Shown here piece after piece: positions 9,735 through 21,095 of a DNA stretch of 64,000 nt. How positions within the stretch are numbered: the first letter of the stretch is position 1; every line of letters begins with the position of its first letter. A program made the position numbers and the translations under genes. The DNA is from Acidimicrobiia bacterium (GTDB taxonomy: Bacteria > Actinomycetota > Acidimicrobiia > Spongiisociales > UBA5794), in contig JANTHO010000005.1 in NCBI GenBank assembly GCA_024762335.1, positions 1 through 64,000 on the forward strand, given 5' to 3'. Under the pieces are notes generated by a model. That model did no database searches and was not told the DNA's origin. It saw only the letters and a program-made list of their open reading frames with translations.

Positions 9735-11276
9735 CTAGACCCCGCCGAGGTCCCAGATGGCGGCCGACCTCGGGGCGATCGAGATGCTCGTCTGATTCTC
9801 CCCGACGGTCAGATCGCCGTGTCCCCACATCAAGGTCGCTTCGCCGAACCGGATCCTGTTGTGTGAGAGTGAGACGGTCTCGCGTTCCCGCCCTGCATTG
9901 ACCGCAACGAGGATGCGTTCGTCCCCGGAGACACGGGCGACCACGTACGTCATCGACTCGTCCGACCCGTCGGGCGGCCAGAGAATCCGGTAGTCGGACG
10001 AGCGGAGCGCCGGATGGCGATGTCGAAGTCCGACGAGGTCCTTCGAGGTGTCGAGCAGGCGACGGTTCCAGTGATCCTCGTGCGCCCAGGGGAACGACCG
10101 CCTCGAATCCGGGTCCTTGCCTCCTTCGAGACCGATCTCGGTTCCGTAGTACACGCTCGGTGCCCCGGGGAAGGTCAGGAGCAGCACGAGCGCGAGGACG
10201 ACCGAGTCCTCGTCACCCGACGCGATCGTCAGGATCCGTGCCGTGTCGTGCGAGTCGAGCAGGTTGAGGTTCGCCAGCGTCACCGGATCCGGGTAGTGGC
10301 TGAGAAGCCAGTGGATACGGTCGCGGTAGCCGGCGGCATCCAGGCCGGGCGCGATGTTGTAATACGGGTTGTCCATCATGGTCGATGTGTCGAGGCGGTC
10401 CCCGACGGTGTACGCGATCGTTGCCGTCGTGAACGGGTAGTTCATGGCTCCGTCGAAACGCGTGCCGTCGTCGACGTAGCCGGCAGCGTCTCCCCAGATC
10501 TCACCGACGATGTAGAGATCGGGATTGATGGCCCGTGTTCGCTCCCGGAACTCTTCCCAGAATCCCGGGGTTCGGATCTCCTCGGGAACATCGAGTCGCC
10601 ACCCGTCGATGCCTCGCTCCGCCCAGTGCTCGCCAACTTGCATGAGGAATTCACGGGCCTCGGCGTTGTCCGTGTTGAACTTCGGGAGGGCCCGCAGTCC
10701 CCACCAGGCTTCATAGTTAGCGGGTTCGTCGAGATCGTAGGGATTGAGCGGGAATCCGTTGATGTGGAACCACCCGACGTACGGCGACTGTTCACCGTTC
10801 TCGAGCACGTCGTGGAAGCGGAAGAAGCCGCGGCTCGAGTGGTTGAAGACGCCGTCGAGCACCACGCGAATTCCACGGTCGTGGCAGGCCGCGATCAGCG
10901 TGTCGAAGTCTTCATCGCTTCCCAGGATCGGGTCGACACGGAAGTAGTCGTGGGTGTGGTACCGGTGATTGGATGCCGACTGGAAGATCGGGTTGAAGTA
11001 GATGGCGTTGACCCCGAGATCGGTCAGCCAGTCGAGCCGATCGACGACGCCGAGGAAGTCTCCTCCCTTGTAGCCGTGGTAGGTCGGTGGCGAGTCCCAG
11101 GGTTCGAGGTTCACGGGTTTGTGGGCGGAGTCGCTCATGGCGAACCGGTCGGGGAAGATCTGATAGAACACGGCATCGGCGACCCATGAGGGGCGCTCAT
11201 GAAGTGCCGTATCTGCCGTCCGGTTCCGGCGGCAGAGCACGCAGATTTCAGAGTCGTGTGACGAGGGGGGTGTCAA
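9735..11276 (-). CDS. GH13 alpha-amylase family protein (neopullulanase/cyclomaltodextrinase-like)
   Basis: VFYQIFPDRFA, DGVFNHSSRGF, GWRLDVPEE, LLDSHDT motifs. Confidence 0.9.
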   Translation of the reverse strand: MTPPSSHDSEICVLCRRNRTADTALHERPSWVADAVFYQIFPDRFAMSDSAHKPVNLEPWDSPPTYHGYKGGDFLGVVDRLDWLTDLGVNAIYFNPIFQSASNHRYHTHDYFRVDPILGSDEDFDTLIAACHDRGIRVVLDGVFNHSSRGFFRFHDVLENGEQSPYVGWFHINGFPLNPYDLDEPANYEAWWGLRALPKFNTDNAEAREFLMQVGEHWAERGIDGWRLDVPEEIRTPGFWEEFRERTRAINPDLYIVGEIWGDAAGYVDDGTRFDGAMNYPFTTATIAYTVGDRLDTSTMMDNPYYNIAPGLDAAGYRDRIHWLLSHYPDPVTLANLNLLDSHDTARILTIASGDEDSVVLALVLLLTFPGAPSVYYGTEIGLEGGKDPDSRRSFPWAHEDHWNRRLLDTSKDLVGLRHRHPALRSSDYRILWPPDGSDESMTYVVARVSGDERILVAVNAGRERETVSLSHNRIRFGEATLMWGHGDLTVGENQTSISIAPRSAAIWDLGGV

Positions 11277-11362
11277 GGTCGTGGTCTTTCAGATCGACGG
11301 TGCCAACCACGTCATGATATGCCGATGTCCGCTGGAGATTCCATCGCTCTATCGTTTCGACC

Positions 11363-12187
11363 ATGCGTATCGGATATCAGGGAGAGCCGGGCTCCTACAG
11401 CTACCGGGCCGTCGGTGAACTGTTCCCCGACTGCGACACCGTCGGGATGATCGGATTCGCCGCAGCGTTCTCGGCGCTCGAGGATGACGAGGTCGATCGG
11501 CTCGTCCTCCCGGTGGAGAACTCGACAACCGGTTCGGTCCTTCCCGTTCTCGACCGTCTCCCCGGAGGGGACGGTCGCCGGCCGTTCGCGATCGTCGCCG
11601 AGCACCTCGTCGAGGTTCGTCACGCGATCCTCGGCGTGTCGGGAGCGACACTCGCCGGAGTGAGCGAAGTGCGCTCTCACCCCGAAGCCCTCTCCCAGGC
11701 CGAACGACGCCTCCTCGAGTTGGGAGTCGAACCCGTCGCCCGCCGTGATACGGCCGGTGCCGTGCGGGAGGTCGCCGAACTCGCAGACCCGTCGATCGCA
11801 GCGCTTGCACCGCCCGGGGCGGCGGAGATCTACGGCCTTGAGATCCTCGAACGCAACGTCATGGATCGTTCGCACAATACGACCCGGTTCGTCGTCCTCG
11901 CCCCCGGAGCCCCGCAGGTCGATCCAGACGATGACAAGACGACGCTGCTGTTCACCGCGTCGCACACGCCCGGAGCGCTCGCCCTCGTGCTCGCCGAACT
12001 CGGCCTGCGCGGAGCCAACCTCACCAGGATCGAGTCCCGTCCGGCCGACGAGGCCTGGTCGTACCGGTTCTTCGTCGATCTGGTCCATGCCCCCGGACCG
12101 GAGGGTCTTGCGGCCGTCATCGATCCACCGCCTGCAACCTGTGTCGACCTGCGCGTCCTCGGCAGCTACACGCGCGTCGTCGAGTAG
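11363..12187 (+). CDS. pheA: Prephenate dehydratase with C-terminal ACT domain
   Basis: RIGYQGEPGSYSYRA, VLPVENSTTGSV, HNTTRFVVL and an ESRP-type ACT region. Confidence 0.9.
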   Translation: MRIGYQGEPGSYSYRAVGELFPDCDTVGMIGFAAAFSALEDDEVDRLVLPVENSTTGSVLPVLDRLPGGDGRRPFAIVAEHLVEVRHAILGVSGATLAGVSEVRSHPEALSQAERRLLELGVEPVARRDTAGAVREVAELADPSIAALAPPGAAEIYGLEILERNVMDRSHNTTRFVVLAPGAPQVDPDDDKTTLLFTASHTPGALALVLAELGLRGANLTRIESRPADEAWSYRFFVDLVHAPGPEGLAAVIDPPPATCVDLRVLGSYTRVVE

Positions 12188-12244
12188 TCGATCCGCCTCG
12201 ACGGCCGGTTCTGCAACTACCGTTGTGCTCAGGAGGAGCAACGG

Positions 12245-13123
12245 ATGGCGACCAGCACGGCGAGTTTCGGCGCGAGCAAACGCGAGAGCCACGACGCATC
12301 CGCGTACTACGCCCGCCGGATGACACGCACGCCCGAGCCGGGGAAGGCCCGTGAGGTCCGCGATGCGCCGGCGAACGTGCTCGACCGGGTGTTCGTCCAG
12401 TCGTCGGAATCGATGGACCAGCTCCCCGACGACTGCGTCGCACTCATGGTCACGTCTCCGCCGTACAACGTCGGCAAGGACTACGACGAGGACCTCGATC
12501 TCGGTGAGTACATCGACCTTCTCCGACGGGTGTTCACTGAAACGTACCGGGTGATCGAACCGGGCGGTCGGGTTGCCGTCAACGTGGCGAATCTCGGGCG
12601 GAAGCCGTACCTCCCGCTCAACCATCTCGTCGGCTCCCTCCTGACCGAGATCGGATTCCTGCTGCGTGGCGAGATCATCTGGAAGAAGGCGAAAGCAGCC
12701 GGCGGGTCGACGGCGTGGGGATCGTGGCAGTCTGCGAAGAACCCGACGCTGCGCGACATCCATGAATACGTCCTCGTGGGGTCGAAGGAGTCGTTCCGGC
12801 GGGAGCGGGCGGGAACCGACACGATCTCGAAGGAGGGCTTTCTCGAAGCGACGATGTCGGTGTGGGACATCCTTCCGGAGTCGGCACGGCGCGTCGGGCA
12901 CCCGGCTCCATTCCCCGTCGAACTGCCGCAGCGACTGATCGAGCTCTACACGTTCGAGGGCGACCTCGTCCTCGATCCTTTCCTCGGATCGGGCTCGACC
13001 GCCGTCGCCGCCGTGCAAACGGGCCGGCACTACGTCGGCTACGAGACCGACCCGTCCTACGCCGAGCTGGCAGAGAAGCGGATCGGGGCTGCTCACGCGG
13101 GCCGCGGGGCGACGAGCCGGTGA
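12245..13123 (+). CDS. Site-specific DNA methyltransferase, beta-class N4/N6 type
   Basis: Motif IV TSPPYNVG precedes motif I DPFLGSGSTAVAA. Confidence 0.88.
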   Translation: MATSTASFGASKRESHDASAYYARRMTRTPEPGKAREVRDAPANVLDRVFVQSSESMDQLPDDCVALMVTSPPYNVGKDYDEDLDLGEYIDLLRRVFTETYRVIEPGGRVAVNVANLGRKPYLPLNHLVGSLLTEIGFLLRGEIIWKKAKAAGGSTAWGSWQSAKNPTLRDIHEYVLVGSKESFRRERAGTDTISKEGFLEATMSVWDILPESARRVGHPAPFPVELPQRLIELYTFEGDLVLDPFLGSGSTAVAAVQTGRHYVGYETDPSYAELAEKRIGAAHAGRGATSR

Positions 13124-13779
13124 CCGAACGTCCGGCGGGTTCGGATGCGCCGATGGAGCGTGCCGTACTCGGAACGATCCCGTTTCTCGTCGGCGGTCTT
13201 GTCGCGTCGCTACCGCTCCTCTTCGTGACCTGGGCTTCGCCACCGCTCACGATCTTCATCATCCAGCTCGCAGCGCTCGTGCTACTGGGCCTCATCGCGA
13301 CGGTCCGGCTCGTTCCGTTCGCCGGATCCGACTGGTTCCTCGGACACGCCTGGTCGCCGTTCTGGCGGCTCGCCTCCTCCGGTGTCGCAATCGTGTTTCT
13401 CGTCACCGGCATCACGGGACTGGTCACGCTCGCGTCATCGGCGGCCCTCGGATACCCGCCGTCCCTGCAGTTCCTACAGCTCCTATCGGCGCTTGACATC
13501 GCATGGGCCGGCGCTGCACTCGTCGTCGGCGGATACCGGGCGTGGGGCCGTCCGGTTGCGGTCACGATCGGGACGTTGCTCGGGATCGCATGTATCTGGT
13601 CGATCCGGGCATACCTCGGTGCCGTCGGGTTCGGACCGGCGGGCGAGTGGATCGTCGACTCCGGCGCGCTGGCCCGGTACGTATTGCCGTTCGACGTGGC
13701 CGCCGCCGTGATGGGTATCGGGGTCTTTGTCTTCGGGACCCGCCGTCAAGCGATCGAGCAGGCGAGGCCCCAGTCGTAG
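13120..13779 (+). CDS. Hypothetical integral membrane protein
   Basis: Multiple TM segments; GTG start overlaps the MTase stop by 4 bp. Confidence 0.65.
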   Translation: MTERPAGSDAPMERAVLGTIPFLVGGLVASLPLLFVTWASPPLTIFIIQLAALVLLGLIATVRLVPFAGSDWFLGHAWSPFWRLASSGVAIVFLVTGITGLVTLASSAALGYPPSLQFLQLLSALDIAWAGAALVVGGYRAWGRPVAVTIGTLLGIACIWSIRAYLGAVGFGPAGEWIVDSGALARYVLPFDVAAAVMGIGVFVFGTRRQAIEQARPQS

Positions 13780-14522
13780 TCGCCATACTCGACCGTTGGG
13801 ATGGATCGAGTCACCCACGCTGCGTCCCCGGCCGGCAGCCAGGTCGAGACGACCCTCGCGAGATCGCGTTTCGGGGCCGGCAGCCACGTCGGCATCCGTC
13901 GCGGTCTGGTGAAATCTCCGCCGTACCAGAGGAAGATGCGGGAGAGGCGGAGTGTGCCGGTGAGGCGGTTGACGGAGGCTCCCCCTCCGGCGAGGAACGA
14001 GCGCATCTGGTCATCGAGTTGACGATCGAGGTCGGTTCCGAACGGCTCGTACCGCAGCGTCGGGCACGACGCCGATCCGCATACGAGGGCGCCGTGCACC
14101 CGGGGGTCACCGAAGCGCCGGATCTTGCCGTGTTCGATGCCGTTCAGCGAGAGGGCCTCGCCGGAGATCTCTGCCCAGGGTCGATCGAAGGCACCCGGAA
14201 TGCGCAGAACCGTTGCCGTGGCAGACTCGAATGCATCCGCTGCAAGCCACAGCGCCCCCGCGTTGTAGAGATTGAGCCAGAACGCAAGCGAGCCTTTCCT
14301 GGAGAGTGCGTCCGGATCGATCCGTTCCATGCGGTCCCGGAACGATCGAAGGTGCCCGCGCTCATCCGGGAGTGCTGCGATTCCTCCCGTGTGCAAGACG
14401 GTGAGCGTTGCGGCGAGATCCGGAGTGTCGATGGATCCACGGCCCGTCGGCTCGGGTCTCCTCGTCCGCCTCGCTCCTGCGATCGAACGAGCCACGGAGA
14501 GGGGGTTGGGTTGATCGGACAT
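13746..14522 (-). CDS. DUF547 domain-containing protein
   Basis: AFWLNLYNAGALW...LSLNGIEHGKIRRFGDPRVHGALVCGSASCP. Confidence 0.85.
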   Translation of the reverse strand: MSDQPNPLSVARSIAGARRTRRPEPTGRGSIDTPDLAATLTVLHTGGIAALPDERGHLRSFRDRMERIDPDALSRKGSLAFWLNLYNAGALWLAADAFESATATVLRIPGAFDRPWAEISGEALSLNGIEHGKIRRFGDPRVHGALVCGSASCPTLRYEPFGTDLDRQLDDQMRSFLAGGGASVNRLTGTLRLSRIFLWYGGDFTRPRRMPTWLPAPKRDLARVVSTWLPAGDAAWVTRSIPTVEYGDYDWGLACSIA

Positions 14523-14568
14523 ATCCAGGTCAACGGGGCGGACGAGAGATCTGTTCCGGGGTTAGCGA

Positions 14569-15948
<1,380 letters not shown>

Positions 15949-16030
15949 GGAGAACGCGAGGTTAGCGTCACGGTGCGCCGAGTCGACCAGGGGCACCGGT
16001 ACCATCGGGAGCGTCTTCCGAAAGATTCCG

Positions 16031-17002
16031 GTGCTCATCGACATTCTCAAGATCGCGGCAGGTCTCGTCGCACTCATCTACGCGGCGGATCGCCTCGTGA
16101 AGTCGGCGGTGCGTATCTCCCGGGCCTTCGGTGTGTCGGTCGTGCTGATCGGAGCCGTGATCGTCGGTTTCGGTACGTCGGTGCCCGAGTTCGTCGTGTC
16201 GGCCCTGGCGTCGCTCGAAGGGAATCTCGATCTCGCCGTCAGCAACGTCATCAGTTCGAACACGGCGAACGTGACACTCGTCCTCGGCTCCGGTGCCGTG
16301 CTTTGGCCACTCGTCGCGAGGCGCCGAATCATCAGACGGGAAGGCGCCCTCATGTTCGCCGCAGTGGCGGCTTTGACGGCGATGCTCGCCGGGGGATCGT
16401 TGAATCTTTGGGAGGGGTTCGTTCTCCTCGCCATGCTCGGTCTCGCCATCTGGCAGATGGTCCGGTGGTCATCCGAAGACCCGGACGCCGCCCTCGCACA
16501 GATCGACGACATCGACGAGGAGGACGACGACGAGGAACCGGACGACTTTGCCAGGTGGAGAGCCACCGTCGGCAAGGAGATCTTGATCGGTCTGGCTGCG
16601 TTGATCGTCACGGTGATCGCAGCAGACTTTCTGCTCGACGGTGTGGTCGGGATCGGGGCCCGTCTGGGATTCTCGGCCGTCGTCCTTGGTCTCATCACGG
16701 GGGTCGGGACGAGCCTTCCTGAACTCGCTGCGGCGATCTCCGCGGCACGTCAACGACAGCCTGAACTGGTACTCGGCAACGTGCTCGGATCGAACATCTT
16801 CAATTCGCTCGGCGTCATCGGCCTCGCGGCTGTGCTCGGACCCGGAAGGCTGTACGAGGTCACGCCGACGCTCATCGCAATCATGGTCGGTTCGGCGCTC
16901 GTCGCCGGCTTCTTCGCCTTCACCGGTCAACGCATCAACCGGTTCGAGGGCCTGATCCTGCTCGGGGCATTCGGCGCCTACGCGGTGTACGCCTTCGTCT
17001 GA
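16031..17002 (+). CDS. Calcium/sodium antiporter (CaCA superfamily, YrbG-like)
   Basis: Two alpha repeats GFGTSVPEFVVSALASLEGNLDLAVSNVISSN and GVGTSLPELAAAISAARQRQPELVLGNVLGSN. Confidence 0.92.
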   Translation: MLIDILKIAAGLVALIYAADRLVKSAVRISRAFGVSVVLIGAVIVGFGTSVPEFVVSALASLEGNLDLAVSNVISSNTANVTLVLGSGAVLWPLVARRRIIRREGALMFAAVAALTAMLAGGSLNLWEGFVLLAMLGLAIWQMVRWSSEDPDAALAQIDDIDEEDDDEEPDDFARWRATVGKEILIGLAALIVTVIAADFLLDGVVGIGARLGFSAVVLGLITGVGTSLPELAAAISAARQRQPELVLGNVLGSNIFNSLGVIGLAAVLGPGRLYEVTPTLIAIMVGSALVAGFFAFTGQRINRFEGLILLGAFGAYAVYAFV

Positions 17003-17027
17003 TCCCGAACCGCAAGCATATTCTCTA

Positions 17028-17061
17028 TTGACAGAGAAAACCTGAGCGAAATATACTCAAC
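17028..17061 (+). promoter_or_regulatory. Near-consensus promoter (TTGACA-N18-TATACT) overlapped by a HAIR-like inverted repeat
   Basis: TTGACA 17028-17033, TATACT 17052-17057; CCTGAGC-N7-ACTCAAC 17041-17061 versus HspR consensus CTTGAGT-N7-ACTCAAG. Confidence 0.65.
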
Positions 17062-17161
17062 TTGTGCGTATCGGCTTCGAGTCCCGGTCGCCGACACCTC
17101 CGTGGCCCGAAACCGATGCGACCGCATTGTCACCGTGCAGACGACATCGAAAGGAGGAACC

Positions 17162-17596
17162 GTGACGATGCTCCGTTTCAGGGACCCGTTCGAAGAGATG
17201 GACCGGATGCTCGGTTCGTTCGGCAACCCGCTTCGCGGCGGCATCATGCCGATGGACGCCTTCGAAACCGATGATGCGTACGTTCTCCGCTTCGACCTTC
17301 CCGGGGTCGATCCCGACCACGTCGATATGACCGTGGAAGGGAACGTGTTGACCGTGACCGCCGAACGGCACGAGGAAGAGACCGAGGGCGCCACCTGGCT
17401 GCTGCGCGAACGTCCTGCGGGCTCGCACCGCCGCGAGGTGCGACTCGGAGCCCGTCTCGACCCAGGTGAGATCGCGGCGAACTACGAGAACGGTGTGCTC
17501 ACCGTCAAGATCCCGATCCGGGAAGAGGCCAAACCGCGCAAGGTCGCCATCCAGTCGGGAACGAACGAAAAGCTCACAGCCGGCGTCGCAGCCTGA
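17162..17596 (+). CDS. Hsp20/alpha-crystallin family small heat-shock protein
   Basis: ACD motifs YVLRFDLPGVDPDHVDMTVEGNVLTVTAER and YENGVLTVKIP. Confidence 0.93.
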   Translation: MTMLRFRDPFEEMDRMLGSFGNPLRGGIMPMDAFETDDAYVLRFDLPGVDPDHVDMTVEGNVLTVTAERHEEETEGATWLLRERPAGSHRREVRLGARLDPGEIAANYENGVLTVKIPIREEAKPRKVAIQSGTNEKLTAGVAA

Positions 17597-17614
17597 CGCC
17601 GCCGAACTCCGATG

Positions 17615-17645
17615 GGCCCTCCCGATCTCCCGGATCGGGAGGGCC
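17615..17645. terminator. 13-bp stem-loop downstream of hsp20
   Basis: GGCCCTCCCGATC-N5-GATCGGGAGGGCC; no T-tract. Confidence 0.6.
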
Positions 17646-17664
17646 ACATGGCGGGGGATGAACC

Positions 17665-18759
17665 ATGCGAAGACATTCCGGTCTCACGGTGCTCGCCGGT
17701 GCGGCACTCGTGGCGTTCTCATTGACCGCACTGGGTGCCTGCTCGGCGCAAACGACGACGCCGTCGACAACGAGGACCGTCGCAGGAACCAGCGCCGGCT
17801 CCTCGGGTTCGGACTCGGGCGACCTCGATCTGTACGACGTTTCGGATCTGGTGAAGGAGGCGCGTGACGGCGTCGTCTCCGTGACGCAGGAACGGGTCCT
17901 ACTCACGTTCACCGGCGTGCCGGAGGAGGTTTCCTCCGGGGCCGGAACCGGCATCGTCGTAGACGACGACCTCATCCTGACGAACTACCACGTCATCGAA
18001 GGGGCGTCCAAGGTGATCGTGACCGGTCGGGACGGAGACCCGCGCGACGCAACCGTCGTTGCCCAGTCGTCTGGCAGGGACATGGCACTGCTCGAACTCG
18101 AAGACAGATCGGGGCTCCAGCCCCTGCCGCTCGGATCGGTCGACGACGTCGAAGTCGGCGATCCCGTCATCGCCATCGGCAACGCTCTCGACCTCGACAC
18201 GTCCGAACCGACCGTGTCGGCGGGCATCGTGTCTGCGAAGGACCGGACGATCCGCACCAGGAACGGCACGATGCAGCACCTCATTCAGACCGACGCTGCG
18301 ATCAACCCGGGCAACTCCGGCGGCCCGCTGCTCGATGCTGCCGGACGCGTCGTCGGGATGAGCACCGCGATCGCCGGGAACGCGCAGAACATCGGCTTCG
18401 CTATCGCGGTCGATGTTGCCGAGAGCTTCATCGAGCGGTACCGACTCGGGATCGGCGAGCCCTTCCTCGGCGTACAGATGATCGACAATTCTCAGGCCGC
18501 TGCGGACCGGTTCAACCTCGCAGCATCGACCGGTGCACTCGTCGTCGACGTTCTCGAAGGGAGTGCGGCGGACACGGCCGGCATCCAACAATGGGATGTC
18601 ATCGTGAGGATCGACGACACTCCGATCGAAACGGCCGACTCCGCCGTCGACGCGATCCTCGCATCGGTTCCCGGAGATCTCGTAGACATGGAACTCGTCC
18701 GGGGCCAGGAACGTTTACAGGTCGAGGTGACCATCGGTGAGCGTCCCATCGGGACATGA
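17665..18759 (+). CDS. Trypsin-like serine protease with PDZ domain (HtrA/DegP family)
   Basis: GTGIVVDDDLILTNYHVI, DMALLEL, NPGNSGGPLLDAAGRVVGM, C-terminal PDZ. Confidence 0.92.
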   Translation: MRRHSGLTVLAGAALVAFSLTALGACSAQTTTPSTTRTVAGTSAGSSGSDSGDLDLYDVSDLVKEARDGVVSVTQERVLLTFTGVPEEVSSGAGTGIVVDDDLILTNYHVIEGASKVIVTGRDGDPRDATVVAQSSGRDMALLELEDRSGLQPLPLGSVDDVEVGDPVIAIGNALDLDTSEPTVSAGIVSAKDRTIRTRNGTMQHLIQTDAAINPGNSGGPLLDAAGRVVGMSTAIAGNAQNIGFAIAVDVAESFIERYRLGIGEPFLGVQMIDNSQAAADRFNLAASTGALVVDVLEGSAADTAGIQQWDVIVRIDDTPIETADSAVDAILASVPGDLVDMELVRGQERLQVEVTIGERPIGT

Positions 18760-18935
18760 CCGCGGAGAACGAACCTTGAACAACTGCAATCCGACCACCA
18801 TCAGTACCGAGGATGCCGGTCACCGCCGATCGTGTCTCCCGGGTCATCACCATCGTTGCCCGAGCCGATCCAGGGCCCCCTAACTCGCTCCGCGTTGGAC
18901 CGCACAGGAGAGAACTCAGGATCGAGCATCAGGAG

Positions 18936-20129
18936 ATGATGATGGTCATGCATCGATGGCCGATCAGAGGAAGCATCGTGGCGTTGCTTGCTGTGATCGT
19001 CGCATTTGGGATCGGAACTGCCGTTCCCGCACAAGAGACCCCTTCGAACACGGCGAGCGCGGCAGTGGGCTTGCTCTCGCCCTACGTCGGAATCGCTGTA
19101 GAACCCGGCGACACCGCCTCGTTCACGCTCGAGGTGGTCGGACCCGAAGAGGATGAGATTCAACTATCGACCGAAGACGTCCCGGACGGCTGGACGGCGA
19201 AGATCCGTGGAGGCGGATTGTCCGTCGACCGCGTGATGATCGGCGATTCGCTCACCCACAACCTCAAGCTCGACATCGACGTGCCGCCGACGGCCGCTGA
19301 AGGTACCTACCGCATCGGTGTGCTCGCCGAAGGGGTGAGCTCGAATGACCTCCTCGACTTCGATATCACGGTGGCGCAGGCTGTGGGCGGGGGAGTGACC
19401 CTCGACACGGAGTTCCCGGCGCTTCGAGGTCCATCCGATGTGACGTTCACGTTCAACCTCGATCTGAAGAACGACACGGGCGACGACATCCAGTTCGGTC
19501 TGGAGACCCAGGGCCCGGACGGCTGGCAGATCGACGCGAAACCGTCCGGTCAGAGCCGGGCCTCGACGGTAACGGTGACGGCCGGAAGCTCCGAACGGAT
19601 CACGGTTGAGGTCGACCCGCCCGATTTCACTCCGGCAGGGACGTATCCGGTGATCGTGCAGGCCTCCGGAGGTGGACAGACCGCGTCGATGGAGCTCGCC
19701 GTTCAGGTGACCGGCAATTTCGTCATGACGCTCGCGACTCCCGATGAGCGACTCAATGTCGATGTGCAGGCCGGCAAGACGACCGAACTTCCTCTCGTGG
19801 TCCGCAACGACGGAACGGCGCCGCTGCTCGGCGTGACGCTGTCCGCGACACCCCCGCGAGGATGGGACGTCACGTTCACCCCCGACGGCATCGACGACAT
19901 CGAACCCGGAGCCACGGCTGATGTGGTCGCCACGATCACACCGGCCGACGATGCCATCGCCGGGGATTATCGGCTCACGGTGCGTGCACAGGTACCTGAA
20001 ACCAGCGACTCGATCGAGGTACGGGCCACCGTGAAGACATCGGCGCTATGGGGGCTCGTCGGTGTGGGGATCATCCTCGTCGCACTCGCCGCGGTGGCGC
20101 TCGTCTTCCGCCGATTCGGTCGGAGGTAG
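18936..20129 (+). CDS. NEW3-domain exported protein with C-terminal TM
   Basis: Signal peptide, repeated Ig-like GTYPVIVQASGGG / GDYRLTVRAQ units, C-term LWGLVGVGIILVALAAVALVFRRF. Confidence 0.75.
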   Translation: MMMVMHRWPIRGSIVALLAVIVAFGIGTAVPAQETPSNTASAAVGLLSPYVGIAVEPGDTASFTLEVVGPEEDEIQLSTEDVPDGWTAKIRGGGLSVDRVMIGDSLTHNLKLDIDVPPTAAEGTYRIGVLAEGVSSNDLLDFDITVAQAVGGGVTLDTEFPALRGPSDVTFTFNLDLKNDTGDDIQFGLETQGPDGWQIDAKPSGQSRASTVTVTAGSSERITVEVDPPDFTPAGTYPVIVQASGGGQTASMELAVQVTGNFVMTLATPDERLNVDVQAGKTTELPLVVRNDGTAPLLGVTLSATPPRGWDVTFTPDGIDDIEPGATADVVATITPADDAIAGDYRLTVRAQVPETSDSIEVRATVKTSALWGLVGVGIILVALAAVALVFRRFGRR

Positions 20130-20132
20130 GTC

Positions 20133-21095
20133 GTGACTACCACGACCATGCCGCTCGTCGAAACGAGTGACCTGACCAAGACCTACGGCGAGACCATCGC
20201 CGTCGACGGTATCGACCTGACGATCCAGGCGGGTGAGGTGTTCGGCCTTCTCGGACCCAACGGTGCCGGCAAGACGACGACGGTGCTCATGCTGCTCGGA
20301 TTGAGCGAACCGGATCACGGTGACGTTCGCGTCTGCGGTCTCGAACCGACGCGAAGCCCACTCGCTGTGAAACGGCAGGTCGGATACCTGCCCGATACCG
20401 TCGGCTTCTACGAGCATCTCACCGGCCGCCAGAACCTTCGCTACACGGCACAGTTGAACGATCTCGACGACGATGAGGCCGAACATCGGATCGAGCAGCT
20501 TCTCGAACGCGTCGGACTCGTCGGAGCGGCCGACCGGCCGGTCGGCGAGTATTCACGCGGCATGAGGCAGCGTCTCGGGCTCGCCGACACGCTCGTGAAG
20601 GATCCGCTCGTCGTCATCCTCGACGAGCCGATGGTCGGCATCGACCCCGAGGGGGTCATCGAGATGCAGTCGCTGATCGTCGGCCTGGCCCACGACGAGG
20701 GGCGCGCCGTACTACTCACCAGCCACCTGCTCCACCAGGTTCAGCAGACGTGCGACCGGATGGCGATCTTCGTCGATGGGAACATCATCGCCGAGGGCAC
20801 CGCAGAAGATCTGGCCACACGGCTCGGAGACGGCGGAGTCACGTACGAGGTCGCGACCGGGAGCGAAGACGATCGTGTGGATCTCGCAGTGGCCGCCGCA
20901 TTGGGTGACGGTCCGGGTGTTCACAACACCGGCGGCCGCCGCTGGCGGGTCGATGTCTCTTCCGACGATGCGCCGCTGCTGATCCCGGCGCTGGTTCGTG
21001 CCGGAATCGACGTGCTCGAGGTCAAGAACCTCGGACTGGATCTCGACGAGATCTACCACCGATACTTCCACGAAGGGGAGGAGGTGACTGTATGA
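20133..21095 (+). CDS. ABC transporter ATP-binding protein
   Basis: Walker A GPNGAGKTTT, signature YSRGMRQRLGLA, Walker B LVVILDEP. Confidence 0.93.
   Translation: MTTTTMPLVETSDLTKTYGETIAVDGIDLTIQAGEVFGLLGPNGAGKTTTVLMLLGLSEPDHGDVRVCGLEPTRSPLAVKRQVGYLPDTVGFYEHLTGRQNLRYTAQLNDLDDDEAEHRIEQLLERVGLVGAADRPVGEYSRGMRQRLGLADTLVKDPLVVILDEPMVGIDPEGVIEMQSLIVGLAHDEGRAVLLTSHLLHQVQQTCDRMAIFVDGNIIAEGTAEDLATRLGDGGVTYEVATGSEDDRVDLAVAAALGDGPGVHNTGGRRWRVDVSSDDAPLLIPALVRAGIDVLEVKNLGLDLDEIYHRYFHEGEEVTV

Noticed and set aside
11312-13243. 643-aa minus-strand ORF over pheA and the methyltransferase
   Set aside because: Antisense artefact of high GC3; both genes beneath have convincing motifs
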